This document shows positions 1-12,790 of a DNA stretch of 64,000 bases, in pieces. The position numbers were made by a program, and so were the translations under genes. The notes beneath the pieces were generated by a model. It did no database searches, was not told the DNA's origin, and saw nothing but the letters and a program-made list of their open reading frames with translations. Positions within the stretch are counted from its first letter, which is position 1. Every line of letters begins with the position of its first letter. Source of the stretch: Isoetes taiwanensis (taxonomy: Eukaryota > Streptophyta > Lycopodiopsida > Isoetales > Isoetaceae); NCBI GenBank assembly GCA_021234155.1, contig JAJEKV010000002.1, positions 22,522,942 to 22,586,941 on the forward strand, written 5' to 3'.

Positions 1-1325
1 TTTTCTACTGCTTTGAAAGCATGTACCCTCGTTAATTCGATGATAGCAAACAACAAGCTTATTCATGCTGAAGTAATAAAAACGGTTTCCAATCAGATAA
101 TGTTCACAGGAATACCCACAGTAGATATGTACCAAATGTGGGAGGACATAGGAGAGGCTTCAAAACTAACTGGGAGATCTCACAACAAAGATGTATGATA
201 TCATAAGTTGCAATTGTTGAAGGAATTATACAGCATAGGAAAGCTTCTCTAGCTATATAGACGCTTTTCAGAAAATGCAAAGAGCGGTGTAAAAAACAAA
301 TAAGTCATATTCTTGAGCATTTTGAAAGCATGTGGAAGCATAGGAGCGATATTATATGAAGGAGGATAGTCCGCCAGTCAAGTTATAAAATAGATACCAG
401 TTAGACATTTAAGGTGGGGCTACTATGGAGGAGATATGTATACCAAATTAACAGTCTTGAAGAGGCAGATAGAGTCTTCAATGAATTGCATAGTCAAATG
501 TGTGGTGTCGTAGGATGCAATTATTACAGGGTATGCTTGGCAAGGAGGCGGTCTTGCTTGGCTCTGGAATGTTTTGAGAAAGAATGCAACACAAAACATA
601 GAGCCAAGCAGAATCACATTTTTGAGTGTTTTGAAAGCTTGTGCTGAGTATAGGAGCACTGGAACAAGGAGATATTCGCAGTCACATTAGAAGAACTGGA
701 TACACCGACACTTTCTTAGGTAATATTTTAGTTGATATATTTCACTAAATGTGGAAATCTGGAGGGAAGCCATGATATTTTTTAAATAATTGCTGATCAG
801 ATATGTAGTTTCATAGGGTGCAATCATTGGAGGGTACTATTTAGGAGGGAAAGGCTTTCAGGCCCTGGATCATTTTGAACAAATGGAACAGGAGGGTGTG
901 ATGCCAGACGAGGTTTTATTTGCTAATGTACTTTATTTGCATGTGCAGTCATGCTGGCCTAGTTGATCAAGGTCCATTCTATTTATCTCCATGAAAGAAT
1001 GTGTGGACTAATGCCGTCTTCTCATATCACTTGCTTGGATTGATGATCTTCTAGGCGTGCAGGATGTCTTGATGAGGCTTTAGATTTGCTTGAGATACCA
1101 TTGAACCCAAATGTGTGGCGTGAACCCAACTTTGCTTTCAGTGCTTATGCGATTACGCCGGCGGCATCAAATAGCAAGACATTGCTTTGAACAACTGTCC
1201 ATCTGGTGACTTCAATACTGGTGGTTCTGGTGGTTATGTTCTCTTGTCAAATATTTGTGATATAAGGCATATTGGAAGAAAATAATGGAGAATACCTGGG
1301 GCTGGAAGTAGTCAGGCCTTAATTT
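1..1325 (+). pseudogene. PPR protein remnant, E-class
   Basis: Decayed C-terminal part of a pentatricopeptide-repeat RNA-binding protein; family members act in organelle RNA editing and processing. Reading across three plus-strand frames gives successive PPR pieces: TALKACTLVN near 13-45, LEEADRVFNELHSQM with GVVGCNYYR near 460-530, LALECFEK near 560, DHFEQMEQEGVMPDEV near 868-920, then a HAGLVDQG block near 950. After this come E-domain-like pieces such as GCLDEALDLLEI (about 1060-1095) and GGYVLLSNICDI near 1230-1260. The order PPR then E-motif is normal for the PLS family; no DYW domain follows. Many stops and frameshifts make it non-functional. It lies in the opposite orientation to the PPR gene at 14.8-18.2 kb. 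The 5' end is outside the window. Confidence 0.8.
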
Positions 1326-3892
1326 TAAGTCATTTATAATTCATTAAAGTACTGTGGTACTCACAGCAGGCAGTAGGATTCTTTTAAAGATGGCACTAGA
1401 GCATGCCTTTTGTTCCATTTTGCTTCACTCCTACAAAAGAATGAGAATTACTGCAAACCCTACAAATAGTGGGGATGTACAGTTTGTCTTCTATGGACTT
1501 CCTTTATTTACAATTTTTTTTTAGAACTGGCAGTTTGAACAAGGGATGCAGGCAAAACATGGAAAAAGGATAGCTTTTCAAATACTTATAAAACACCTCT
1601 AAGCGTATGTTCAGGCACAGGCTTTCATGTTTGGCCATATAGACAAATGGCGCCATGGAACGAATGATTCTATAGCGCATTACTGTTTGTTGTTTTGAGA
1701 GTTAAAAGCAGTGGAAGCTCATGGCATTTTGGGTAAGATTTGGACTTTTCATTATCTTCTATTTGGGGTGCATTTGGGTTGGTTGAGTAGCTACGGCTGA
1801 TGGAAGGGAAGGAGTTCGGTCATGTTAGCCTTCCTGTTGCATCAAAGGATTAGCACCTTGGCAAATGGGACATGGAGGAGAGGGAAGGAAAAAAAAAGTT
1901 ACTAAAGGATGTGTAATTTGTACTGAGCACTTTAATTTATGGGATGACAGGAATGTATTGCCCTCCCAAAGCTACCTGCATGATGCTTGAGCATTGGAAA
2001 ATGAACAGGACATCTGGTAAGTTCTGTCATATGTTGTGGTATGAGACATTTTATACCTTGACATGGAAGAAGCGAGGACACAAATTATTACTTTCAATGT
2101 CCATGAATATCTCGAGAATCTAGTAGAATATTTTAAAATATGCCAATAATTCGGGGAAAGCTCTTGAGTTTCTATTTATTTTATAGCTAGGAAATGTGCC
2201 CAAGCAATTTGGATGTTGGTTGCACACTCTGACCATCTCGCTTGGCCAGATTCTTGTCTAGATCACATGAGCTTCTACTTGACACGAAATTGGAGCAATA
2301 CCGATTGGATGCCTTGGCCGAAATAAGCGCCCACTTAGTGATCATTTCATTATTATATTTATCAAATCCATAGATCTAACTAAAATTTCAAAGTATTGAT
2401 CAAGTATTCCTCTACGGTGATTTTTCTCATCACTTGCAAAGGTAAACTATTGTTATCATTTACTTACATATATATTTTCAGCTAGATTTATAATTGATAA
2501 TTTGCTTCAGAGGATATGCGATCTTTACTTGAGGGACACCTAATTGAGGTACACACTTCTTTGCCAATTCTAGCTATGCCGCGTGTATGCCAGAGTGCCA
2601 TATATCATCATATTCACTTCTGACTATTAGATTTCTATATTTTTTAAATTAGATGGCTATTAAAATTAGATATCCATTGAAATTATCGTTTTGCTTCTCT
2701 TTCAGGTGATGTATCAACCCGATGTGACCCGACTCTTCCCTCTTTCAGGGAGTACTTGAGGCTTGCCCTTCCCCTTCCCTCTTTCCTCTTCTGGGTGATT
2801 GAAATGTCGGGGAAGAGGAAGGGCATGTGTTGGAAGTGAATTGCAAAAGATTATGCGAGGTGAGTGCATAACATGGACTAACATGGTGCGGAAATATATA
2901 GGCTGAGTGTTGCACAGGGACATTTAATAGGTAATAGGTTCCAATAAGCATTTGTGTGGGGCTTTAATCGCCTAATTACTTTTTCTTCTGGTGCACACCT
3001 CCTCAAGGTGGAGTATTGTGGGGTTCAGTTGTAGATGCTAAGATGGACCTTCAAAAGGATGTGTGTGGATGCGAAAAGATAGACAAAAGTACCAACTCCA
3101 CACTCCTATTGTGTAGATATGCAAAAGATGGACTAAAGGTAATAATGCATAAAAGATAGTTAAGTACCTGGCTATATTGTGCATTTGAGGAGCTTTTAAT
3201 TTTGTTCATTTTACAGTTCATTTTTTTGTGCCTATGTTAGTATCCACAAGCAGTGAAGGTATAAACTAACAAATGAAAGGATGGGTTATATCAAACTCCC
3301 GAGCCATTTCAATATCGGCCTATGATTCATTTGACACACAATGCAAATTTTAATAATAATATTGCAGCGGGAAGGTTTATATACTTGAACAGCGGTTAGG
3401 AATTTACATTATATGGGTGTGTGTAGCAGAGCAACTCTTCACGCATACAATTTCAAGTCTACGCTTTCCATTTATGGCGAGCATTGTAAGCCACGAACAA
3501 CGATACGCCCTATGTGATTTCGATTGCTGAGACTGCCTTTCTGGGGTATTGTTACTCCATGCGCAGCCGTGGGAGTTGTTGCAAATGTGCCACAATGCTT
3601 CGGTAAGTGATGTTCCCTGCGCGGGTTATGCTTGGCTTTTTGAGTATCCTTTGCCAGAAGCTCCTGGGATGATGGTCCAAGAGGTAAAAGATTTTCGTTT
3701 GACTCCTCACTTGTGTACTGGCTTTCTTAGCGAGGAAAGCACGCGATACTTGTCTAGGAAAACCAAAGTTGAGGTGAATCGCAGCGTGGAGTGGAATAGC
3801 AATGCCTCCATTAGGATCAAAGTAAAAGCTTATGGCGGAGGAGGTCAGGGTGTGTTTAGGATCTGAGTTTGAGCCTTATTAAAAGACAGCCC
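1326..3892. other. Intergenic, no gene recognised
   Basis: AT-rich sequence. Short open frames at 2714-2951 (minus, over a CT-rich patch) and 3549-3866 (plus, 105 codons) match nothing I recognise and have no supporting motif. Confidence 0.5.
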
Positions 3893-4165
3893 TGCGTGAG
3901 GACCCTTGGATCAAGCGGACAAATCCCGATTATAGGTATCGCGGCGGATTTGCAAGAACTGGGGCAAAAGAACAAAATGCAAAGCAAAGGAAGTTGTATG
4001 CCAAGACAGAATCAGCACGGATAACTAAAAAGTACATGAGGTCTACTTGGAAAGGCTGAGACACAAAGCTGGAAACAAGGCGATATTAATTCTCATCTAA
4101 AAACTTGAATCTAACTCGATGCCTGGTACAGTGGCCTTGGGCCCCGGAAATAGATATATGGGAGG
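3893..4165 (+). repeat. Dispersed repeat A, copy 1
   Basis: About 275 bp sharing its order of blocks with 7455-7738. Shared blocks include GAGGACCCTTGGATCAA, GCAAAGCAAAGGAAGTTG, TCATCTAAAAACTTGA and CAGTGGCCTTGGGCCC (ACAATGGCCTTGGGCCC in copy 2). Both copies are in the same orientation about 3.56 kb apart. The ends are not TG...CA, so LTR status is unproven. Confidence 0.65.
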
Positions 4166-4805
4166 CCTTTGTGATCCTGGTTACCAACTCACAGATCCTT
4201 ATCAGCGTTGATTTGAAGTCCTTTGCGGGTAAATCATCATTTCTAATCACTTCGCAGGTAGTCCTTGTCATGCCGTCCCTCTTCTTCTTTGTAGGCGTGG
4301 AGTTTTACGTGTGGGTTTTGGGGTTGGAATTACGCTGCACGATGCTTGACCTTGAACCTTGCCCTTGCCACTGTGTTGTACTTAGGAATAGTCTAGTGCA
4401 CGGCTACTTGCGAGGACTAAAACTCCACCACCAAGAACATTTGGAGGAAGAAAAGAAATAGGCTTCCAGTTTAAGGGTGAAGACGCAGCTTCTCTCGAAA
4501 TCATCACGACGACTTTAGGACGACTTTGAGTTGATACTTACGAGATGAGGATCTGTCGATGTCAAGGCATCCGCAGTGTTCATCCCAATGGATGGTGACG
4601 CGTCGATCCGAAAGCCAGACTGCGCCATGTCTTCCTGGTGAGGGTCTTTGGAAGAGCTCCATTAGAATTAAACCACTTGAGCGTAAAAAGATATCTGTGG
4701 GACTGAACATAGTCCAAATAACTTGTGGATTTTGGAAAATCACCAGGTATATGGATAGCTAGGGCGATGTAAGTTTGATGTTGTTGATGAGCATCATTGG
4801 CAGAC

Positions 4806-5185
4806 TAAATTGCCTGTTGCAACTGATGTTCCAGATCATGGATTCTGTTGTCTTTCTCGGTAAGGAGACGGAGTTCTTCTTTGGTCTTGTGGTGAGGATG
4901 CGTGGCCTGTGAAGACGAAGGACCTTGAGTGGAGACCTGTAGCTAAAGACTAGCAATATCAACATCATCCACTTTTCTTTTTTGCATGTCGGTGCGGCTT
5001 GCAGTGCAGCTGACTGAAGTTCCCAGGCAATTTACTAATATCCTTCCAAAACAATATCTGTATTTTCTGCAGTGTGTGGTGGCATGTTGTTGACGGGTGT
5101 ATTCATTATGCAAGCCCGTGTAGAGAGCCTGTGTGTCAACGAGTTTGTCCTTGTCGCTTGATGCGTGGCCGATTGATGGTAGCAC
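4806..5185 (-). pseudogene. Unrecognised coiled-coil protein remnant
   Basis: One minus-strand frame stays open from about 5185 to 4806 except for a single TAG (about 4941-4943). The first part contains DKDKLVDTQALYTGLHNEY and MQKRKVDDVDIASL. After the stop the frame continues with KEELRLLTEKDNRIHDLEHQL, which has the leucine and charged-residue heptads of a coiled coil, and ends at a TAG after QQAI. The coding-like composition on both sides of a single stop suggests an old protein-coding segment, possibly from the repeat that fills this region. I do not recognise the family and assign no function. Confidence 0.35.
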
Positions 5186-6255
5186 AGAGTTGACTTGATT
5201 TCTTCAGGAAAACAATGCATATCTCAAAGTTCTATATGCAAGGGCAGCGCGTGTCTCAACGACTGTTTTAGTATGGCTATCTTCAGGCACGGGTCGAGTG
5301 TGGAGCCCAATCGAAGATCATGCTTCAATGCATCGTAGGGATCCGGATAGTCTTTGATGCCATTCGTAAGGATGGCAGAAGTTCTTGGGCCTTTGGCATA
5401 CTGGTGGCCACGATACATTCATATTCATACAAAGACCCGTCGAGGATGATAGAAATGAATTGGCAAATTAGGCAAAGGAGGTTGTGGAATGATGTCATGA
5501 ATGGCATTACTAGGAGAGAGAAGCTGGAGGAGGTGGAGGCGTCGGTGAGTAGTCACGAGGAGGAGGTATTGATGACCTTAGAAGGAGAAGGGCGCGCATC
5601 CGGCTGAGATTGTTAGTCTTTAGCTACAGGTCTCCATGCATCCTTCAGTTTCACAGGTGACAGGCCACGCATCCTCACCTCAAGATCAAGAACAGCTGCG
5701 CGCTGAACAACGAAGGCCATGATGCAGGACATGATTGCTGGCTGAGCCGATACGCGATGATACTGTCAACCAGCATGAACTTACATGCGCCCTGTATCCC
5801 ACATACACAGTAATTTTCAAAACCCACGAGCTATTTGAACTGTATTCGTCCCACCAGTCACTTTGCTCCAAGTGGTTAATACTAATAGACTCTTCAAAAC
5901 CCTCACGGCAAAAATTTTCTTGCTTTATGGCGGATCGCTACGCTGAAGGCCGAAGCCTTCTTTAATATTCTGCTTACGCTGTGTCAGGATTGTTTCTTTT
6001 TCTCTTGTCCAGCCAATAGCCTATATCATGATTTCTATTTGGCGGACACACAGGATAAGTTTCATGATGGTCTACACTGTGCTTTTCAAGGGGATACTCG
6101 GCAATTAGCTGGCTGCTCCAGCAGCACAACAAATATCTTCAGGATCACTCATGGGCTAATTCTCCTTAACCGAGTACATGCCCGAGCTGGCTGGCCATTT
6201 GCCTCTCTAAATTACAGAAACTTTGTAGCAAGTTCGAAAAAACATATATGAGGAA

Positions 6256-6651
6256 ATGGAGATTGAGTTCGCTCAACTCTACTTACAGCACTTAGGTGCC
6301 CTCAACAGTCTTTGTACCTATCTAGACGGTCAGATCATTCCTGTCGAATGGGTTCCTCTTCCTATCAATACCGCCAGTCCTGCGGAATGGGAATATTGAT
6401 GTCGAGCTGCGGGTAGCAATTTACTTCAAAATTTAGCACTCCAAGCTCGGCTGACCAATGATGCATTTTGCTCCTCAACACTGACACTCCTTATGCGTCC
6501 TTTAGAACACCTCCATGCCGTCGGTTTCTTACCGCCGATTGGCGCTCATCTTGGACCAAGACTCACGAAAGGTACGGTCATCTTGACTAGACCAGCACAC
6601 ATTTCTATATATAGACCTCTACGGTGGGATCCGCTTTGTGCGTCGCAGTAA
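6256..6651 (+). pseudogene. Unrecognised coding remnant, one internal TGA
   Basis: From an ATG at 6256 a plus-strand frame encodes MEIEFAQLYLQHLGALNSL and reaches a TGA at 6397-6399. It then stays open for about 83 more codons (LQNLALQARLTNDAF..., HLHAVGFLPPIGAHLGPRL) up to a TAA near 6650. A single stop in about 130 codons of balanced amino-acid composition suggests a once-translated sequence. No catalytic motif is visible. It lies between the two copies of repeat A, so it may belong to a mobile element. Confidence 0.3.
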
Positions 6652-7454
6652 TATCGACGGAAGCAGGCATAGATTAAGCGAGGGGTGAATCTATATACCC
6701 AAAAATCAAGTTTGAGAATTAAGCATCCAGCAGGAGGCACAGTAGAGGGATATGAGCAAGAGCATGTCTTGATGGGAACAATAAACCCAGGAGGTCAAGA
6801 AAGTTGTGGATCATTGGGCAAGACCTCTTGTGTGCCATCCTCGTTTAATTTGAGATCACCAATACTGTAGACATTGACAGGAGGTTGAAAAGATGTTGAA
6901 CACTGAAATCCTTGGACATGGTTGGGACTAAAAGAAACCTGAGTGTAGCCCATACCATGTTGTAATTGTTGAGAGCCCAGGTTCTTGAAGGCAGCAGGGA
7001 GTGATGTACAAGGTGTGATGGTGGCGGGGTTGAGAATAGTGTTTGAAATTAGGAGGTATTGGCCTAGAAAAAGCCCAGTGGTGGGGCGGCGCTGAACTGC
7101 GTGAGCATAAACGATCTCTTTCAATATCATACTCGACATCATACATATCAGGAACAACTTCTTTGCGGTGATGACGATCCAATCTAGCTAGCGGTTTTTT
7201 GAGGTAGAGATGTTTTCCATTAATTAATTAAGCCATACAGAGATTGTTCTACTAATGGGAGTGTGAACTTCCACATTAGTTTCAGCCAAAATATAAGTTA
7301 ACCTCAAATAGGTATACAGATTACAAAAATCAGCACTTGATTTAGGCGCTCTTATGGTGAAAAGCAAGAACTGTGAGGGAACATCTTGAAGTGCGGTAAA
7401 AGAACTAAGACGGCATGCGAGATTGGGTGAAAGATTGTCTGCCAAGGCGGTCCT

Positions 7455-7738
7455 CTTGTGAGGACCCTTGGATCAAACAGACAAATCCCTAGTATAGAGT
7501 GTCACGTGGGATTTTGCAAAGAAATAAGAACAAAAAGAACAATATGCAAAGCAAAGGAAGTTGTATGCCAAGACAAGAGTCCTTTGAATATCAGAAAAAG
7601 TATATGAGGTCTCGCAAGAAGCTGAGATACAAAATTGAAACAAGACAATACTAAGTCTCATCTAAAAACTTGAGATCTAACTCTACTGATATATATAGTA
7701 CAATGGCCTTGGGCCCAAAAATAGATATATAGGAAGAT
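7455..7738 (+). repeat. Dispersed repeat A, copy 2
   Basis: Second copy of the 275-bp repeat at 3893-4165, same orientation, diverged by many substitutions and small indels. It extends a few bases past the GATATATAGGAAG block. Flanking sequence on either side does not match copy 1. Confidence 0.65.
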
Positions 7739-9050
7739 TGAGAAACTTAGTTTCGAGCTATAGCTTGGCGTATGCTACATCTAAATCACGAGTTGGCTTA
7801 CTGATTCTTTGCAACCCGCATCTCCTCATGGTATTTACCACAACACCAAACCTCAATGAGCATAGTGGAAATCTGAAGAACAACTGTTTTGAGGAAGCCA
7901 TAACACATATTAGTTTGAAGGGAATTTGTCTGCTAGTGCTGGTTCTTGCAGATACAATAAGGAATAACCGCCATGTCCCTGCAAGAAGGAAATATATATG
8001 ATGGCAATAACTACAAGGTGATTAAGAAGATATTGTGCCGATTATGAAGATTGGAGGGTATGCCTCTTATTGTGCTGATTAAGAAGATATTGTGCCGATG
8101 ATGAATCTTTATGAATATTGTGCCATCTTTATGAATATTAAGAAGATTATGAATATGTTAGAGGAAGAAGGGCTTCTAGATGAAGACTTTGAAAATATGG
8201 AAGGGGATCCTATAGGCCTAGATTGGAGTTTCAAAATCTATTTTCCTTCTACAGAACCGCGTTGAAGATTTTGCTGATACTTGCGATAGGATATAGTACC
8301 AACCATACTTGCCTTCATATCCTCGAATGGTTGCCAACAGCAGCTTTTAAGCTCCCATGTTAAACTCACGATCGGCCAAAACGCACTCAGAACTTTTTGG
8401 TAGAGATGTTTGCACATCTTTGTATACAGTTACTCAGTAGTGAACCCACGTACCTTGCAGCATTCACGTAAGAAGAATAATAAAATGGCTTAGAAAATAT
8501 AAAACGGACCAAAACAGTTATAACAAATCAATAGCAGAAGATACGACTATCCCTCTTATTTTGCTTTTAATATTATATATATAGAAGATAGATATGGTGC
8601 GTAGCAATCTTTTACCTTCTCCTTGTCTGAAAGCCGAGACAATACTTCCGTATAACCTAAAATGGGCGTATTGCATAATGACAATAAGCGAGCTTACTTT
8701 TTACAATTATTGAAACGCATTAGTCTCTTAGCAAGGCACCTCGACCATCTAGAAACCATCCTTTACTTGCGCATGTCTTTAAAGATGTTAGGCTCATGAG
8801 CGTACTTTTTGTCAAATTAATAAATTGGTGCTTGACTTGGATATTATGCGGGCATATGAAATCAACAAATTGAAGCGATTCACACGATACGGAGATAGTA
8901 CAAGAACCCGTATCTAGGAACAATGCCAAGAAGAACTGATTTAGTGGAATTGAGAAGATAGATAGCACTTGGAGCAACGATGAAGCGAATGACAATGTCA
9001 ATGAGACATGAAACAAGCATTAAGAATGGACTAAGTAACTACCTCTGAGT
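7739..9050. other. No gene recognised; short direct repeats at 8029-8170
   Basis: Around 8029-8170 the phrase GATTAAGAAGATATTGTGCCGAT occurs twice about 60 bases apart, with partial copies (TCTTTATGAATATTGTGCC, AATATTAAGAAGATTATGAA), giving a degenerate tandem repeat. The rest shows no convincing gene; the minus frame at 8720-9016 (98 codons) is unrecognised. Confidence 0.45.
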
Positions 9051-9667
9051 CAAGATTCCCAGTTTGGCATCCTATAGTTTGTTTTAAAGAGCCATAAAAA
9101 ATTGGTAGACTAACCAAGTCACCATAGCAGGATCCTCGTCACTGAATTGATGATTAAGAGCCCCTAACTGAGTAGCTAGACCTTGCATCTTGTTGATATG
9201 ATCATCAACATTCTCTATCTCGAGCATCTTGGCAAATCCTTCCAGAGATATATCTTTTGACTAGTATGATTTTGCAGGGACGTACAAGGAAGACACTCCC
9301 ATCCCTTTTTGGCAGTTTCCCTTAGCCATACCAATGGAATTTATGAGCATCCTGGTAGCAGGCTTCTTTGGCCTTGTGTACATTCTTTTCCACATTCAAG
9401 CTTGGACTTTTTGGCATTCTTTCTTTGAGTTTCCTGCACTTGAATCGTCTTCATTTGGTTGAGGCCATCTCTATTGACCACTTTCCATACTTCTCTTTCT
9501 TCAAGAATAGACGGCATCCTTCAAAACCAATTTTGAGCATTAGCTCTATCCAGCTTTTCCACATTCTTCAAATAGATTTGTAGATTAGACACTTTCAAAG
9601 TGCACCACTCCTTTTCTTGCTTTTCTTGAATTAGGGAATCACTCTTGATGCTTGTTCTTAGGCACCA
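9051..9667 (-). pseudogene. Copia-type gag remnant, copy 1
   Basis: Read on the minus strand from the primer-binding site at 9668-9680, this segment resembles the N-terminal gag region of a Ty1/Copia retroelement. The pieces include a K(E/A)-rich start, KVSNLQIYLKNVEKLD, WKRMYTRPKKPATRML, then SLEGFAKMLEIENVDDHIN and QGLATQLGALNHQFSDED. The last is the usual UBN2/gag-like pattern in which a loop is followed by DE.. and a short helix. Gag forms the particle that packages element RNA. Stops and frame changes throughout show decay. The region 9690-10080 beyond the primer site should be LTR-derived and matches 12410-12790. Confidence 0.6.
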
Positions 9668-9680
9668 GGCTCTAATACCA
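9668..9680 (-). other. Retroelement primer-binding site, tRNA-iMet type
   Basis: The reverse complement reads TGGTATTAGAGCC, one base from the usual TGGTATCAGAGC(C) complement of initiator tRNA-Met. Its position directly before the gag remnant supports the Copia reading. Confidence 0.6.
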
Positions 9681-10080
9681 TATGATAAATTCAGAGTAGG
9701 CTGGAAACGAAAGTAAAGAGAAAAGAAGTATTGTATGATTGTATATAGTGATACTCAAAGGCCTGAATATGAGGAATATATATACAATCATACAATATAA
9801 ATAATATCGTTAACTAGCTAACACAACTATGGGAATAAACAAAAGGCTAAACTAATACTACCTTATAGTCAGAATAATATTAGTTATATTTCATCACTTC
9901 CTTGATGTTATGAATCTCAGCATCAAAATTGCGGAAGAGGATCCGCACAAAACAATAACATTCAGTGCACAATTTGTTTGTTCCACTTCATCTCGTGGAT
10001 TTCACTTCAACATTCAAATTTTTACTTCAATTTCCACAAAGATGCTATGCGGCTTGTGTTCCTAGAAGCGCGCGAAGTCA

Positions 10081-10864
10081 AAACTTTTGTTATTTGCATA
10101 TTTGGACATTATTTTCATTGATGTAATGGTCAATAAGGCAGAATGATATTGTACTTAGGCTAAACAGTGCCTAGAACACGAAGAAAGATCAATCAAAAAT
10201 CAAATGATAAAATATTTTAGCCTAATCAGCGGTGTCGGTTAGGAATGCCGTGGCTTCCAAGATCGCTTCCCTATGTTGCTTGTGTATTTGAGGTTAGGGC
10301 TTGGCGTCACGTAGCTCCTTTTCCCTGTATATAATTTTTGGTTTAGTGGTTTGGCTGTCTTACGGCTTATTTTTCTGGTCATTATATTTAAAAAGGCTTT
10401 TAAAATAAGTTGGATTTATGGCTATAGCGGAGATTTGGCGTGGTCGGCGTTTTAGTTTTAGGGTTCATAGACAGTATTTTTGTGCTTGGCCATGATACAA
10501 TTTTCGTATATTTCCCTGTATTTCACGTATTTCTCCATAACAACCATGGTTTTTAATATTTTAGAAGGCTAGGAATTTATATAGCAAATAGAGATCCAAG
10601 GCCATATACTATAAGGAAAGGGACTTCATAAGAAAAGAGTTTGTTGCACTTGGAAAACCTTTGGGCTACCGCTTATGAGTCAGTTCAGAAATGTGAGATC
10701 ATAGGAATACTTTTAAGTCATGGGAAATATATATGTAGGAGCATGGCCAAAGTAAAAGATAAAATGATATATTGCATGGAGATAAAGCAATACATACTGC
10801 AGGAAAAATAATTAGCATTTGGGAAGTAGCCAAGGCGGAGAAAACAAAAGATGAATGGTAAGTA
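10081..10864. other. No gene recognised
   Basis: AT-rich sequence between the two decayed Copia copies; no open frame or motif of note. Confidence 0.4.
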
Positions 10865-12410
10865 ATACCACTATAAGATCCTCATCTTGAATTGATGTTG
10901 AGCCTGGTAGTGCTTGAATTTGCATCTTTGGCGATATGATCATCCATCTTGACTTCGAAATCCCTTCGAGAATGTATCTTTTTGACTACTATGATTTTGC
11001 AGGATGCAGACACTCCCATCCCTTTTGGCGTCATATATTACCAATGATATTTAGGCATCAGCAGAGGCAAATCGAGCTATTTTTTACGCCTTCTTTTCCA
11101 TTTCAAAGCCCCAGGTCTTTGGCATAGCGGCTTTCTTTGAGACTGCGTGGCAGATCATCTTACTTCATCTGGTTGGGTCATCTCCATTGACCACTTCCCA
11201 TACTTCTCAACAAGCTGAGTGGTACGCATCTTTCAAAACCATAGTTACTTTGGGAGGCAGAGCACAGAGACGAGCGTGGTTACAAAAAATTTAGACGGGG
11301 AATGAGACAAATGTCGGAAGAGGGCAGTAACGCATTGAATTTTTTAAAATCTAAAAGCAGGTTTGGTTGCATACACACTAACAAATCATTGTGGAACATA
11401 GGAATTTAAAACTATTCCTGGGGCCCTTTTGTAGGTAGAGCATGGTGACACTCATGATGGCAATTTTTTGCTATATATATTCACAATTCAGACTTAAAAC
11501 ATGTGCGTACATCTGATTTAACACAATAAGTCTAAAAAGCCGACAGATGGGAGATTAATCACCCAGACCAGCCAAAATGTGTTTATGTTTCCCTTGGGAA
11601 TCAAGTTCTCAAGAATGAATGGTATACATTTGTGGCATAATTTACAATTAAAATCTCCATCAAAAGTAATTCTACAGTTCGCAACAAAGTTTTCTCAACT
11701 CTTTAAAACTGCCAAGCTATGTAAACTTACTCCTCATGAAATTATACAAGTCGTTCTTCAAAAGAGCACATAAGTGCAGAAATTCTATTTGCATTTGGGC
11801 TGGAAAATGTCAGAAATTCCCATCATAAGGCCGAATGGATGAATTATAAGTTATTTATAGGTAGGATAAAGCGATAGGGGATATATGCAGGAAGGAGGCA
11901 GTAAGTCATAAACTAACAGAGCAAGAGATGGTCGTGAGCGTTTGTGTAAATTATTTCATGGGGCGGCTGTGTGTTTTGTAAACTGTTGACAAAGGCTATT
12001 TTTAATTTTTTGTTTATTCTTACTAGAGCGGGGAAAAATGAACTATAAACCGGCTGATTTTCATTGTTTTTTGGAACTTACACGAGAACTGGATTCAGAA
12101 GATGGGAACAGCGGTCCGGAGCGAGCGTTCATTGGCAAACTATCGGGAAGCGGGACTTGGCGTTAAGGGGCGTAGAACTAGGGGCGGCGTTCGAGACGAG
12201 GAAGCAGCGTTGAGCGGCGTTCAGATAACTATATCAACCAATATTGAGCATTAGCTATCCAACTTTTCCACATTCTTGAAATAGATTTGCGAGATTAGAC
12301 ATTCTTCCAAAGCGCACCCTCCTTTTCTTGCTCGTCTTGAGATGGGAATCACTCCACGATGCTTGTTGTTAGGTCACGGGGCTCACGATCGTGACAATCA
12401 GAGTAGGCTA
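10865..12410 (-). pseudogene. Copia gag remnant, copy 2, split by about 1 kb
   Basis: Two blocks, 10865-11240 and 12236-12410, match the copy-1 gag region in the same order. The first block shares GATCCTCATC, GATATGATCATC, ATGATTTTGCAGG and GACACTCCCATCCC. The second shares AGCATTAGCT, TTTTCCACATTCTT.AAATAGATTTG and the TTTTCTTGCT..TCTTGA run leading to the primer-site area. About 990 bp at 11241-12235 separates them and has no counterpart in copy 1, so it was inserted later (or lost from copy 1). LTR-like sequence shared with copy 1 continues to about 12790. Heavily decayed, non-coding. Confidence 0.55.
11241..12235. other. Insertion inside Copia gag copy 2
   Basis: About 990 bp not present in the matching position of copy 1. 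A minor 64-codon plus frame (11579-11773) is unrecognised. A GGCG-rich patch (about 12150-12215, repeated GGCGTTCGAGACG/GGCGTTCAG phrases) lies near its right edge. No terminal repeats are obvious. Confidence 0.35.
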
Positions 12411-12790
12411 GAAAGCGGTAGGAAAAAAAAGAAAACAAAAATATATAGACGACAAAAGCACCTATATTCGATGTCAATATATATACAACAATCCTTACAA
12501 TATCATGTACCAGATTCGCGCTCTAGAAACCTTGCCGGGGAATAAATATATGAAGGCTAGATTAACTGCTGCTATGATCGAATATATCAACGCATTTAAT
12601 ACTTTTAAGCTATGGATCTACTGTCAAATTTCTTGAAAGGATCGTTATCAGGCTTACTACATGCGGTTGTTTGATTCCACTTCATCGGTTCGAGTGGATT
12701 TCACTTCAACATTGGAAATTTTCAAAAGAATTTTAAACACAAATTTCCAACTCTTCAAAGATACTACAGCGTTTCTAGAGACATGGTCCA

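Noticed and set aside
4105-4461. 118-codon plus frame
   Set aside because: Begins within repeat A and has no recognisable domain; likely chance.
3893-7738. LTR pair of a retroelement from 3.9 to 7.7 kb
   Set aside because: The repeats lack TG...CA ends, primer site and target duplication; kept only as a dispersed repeat.
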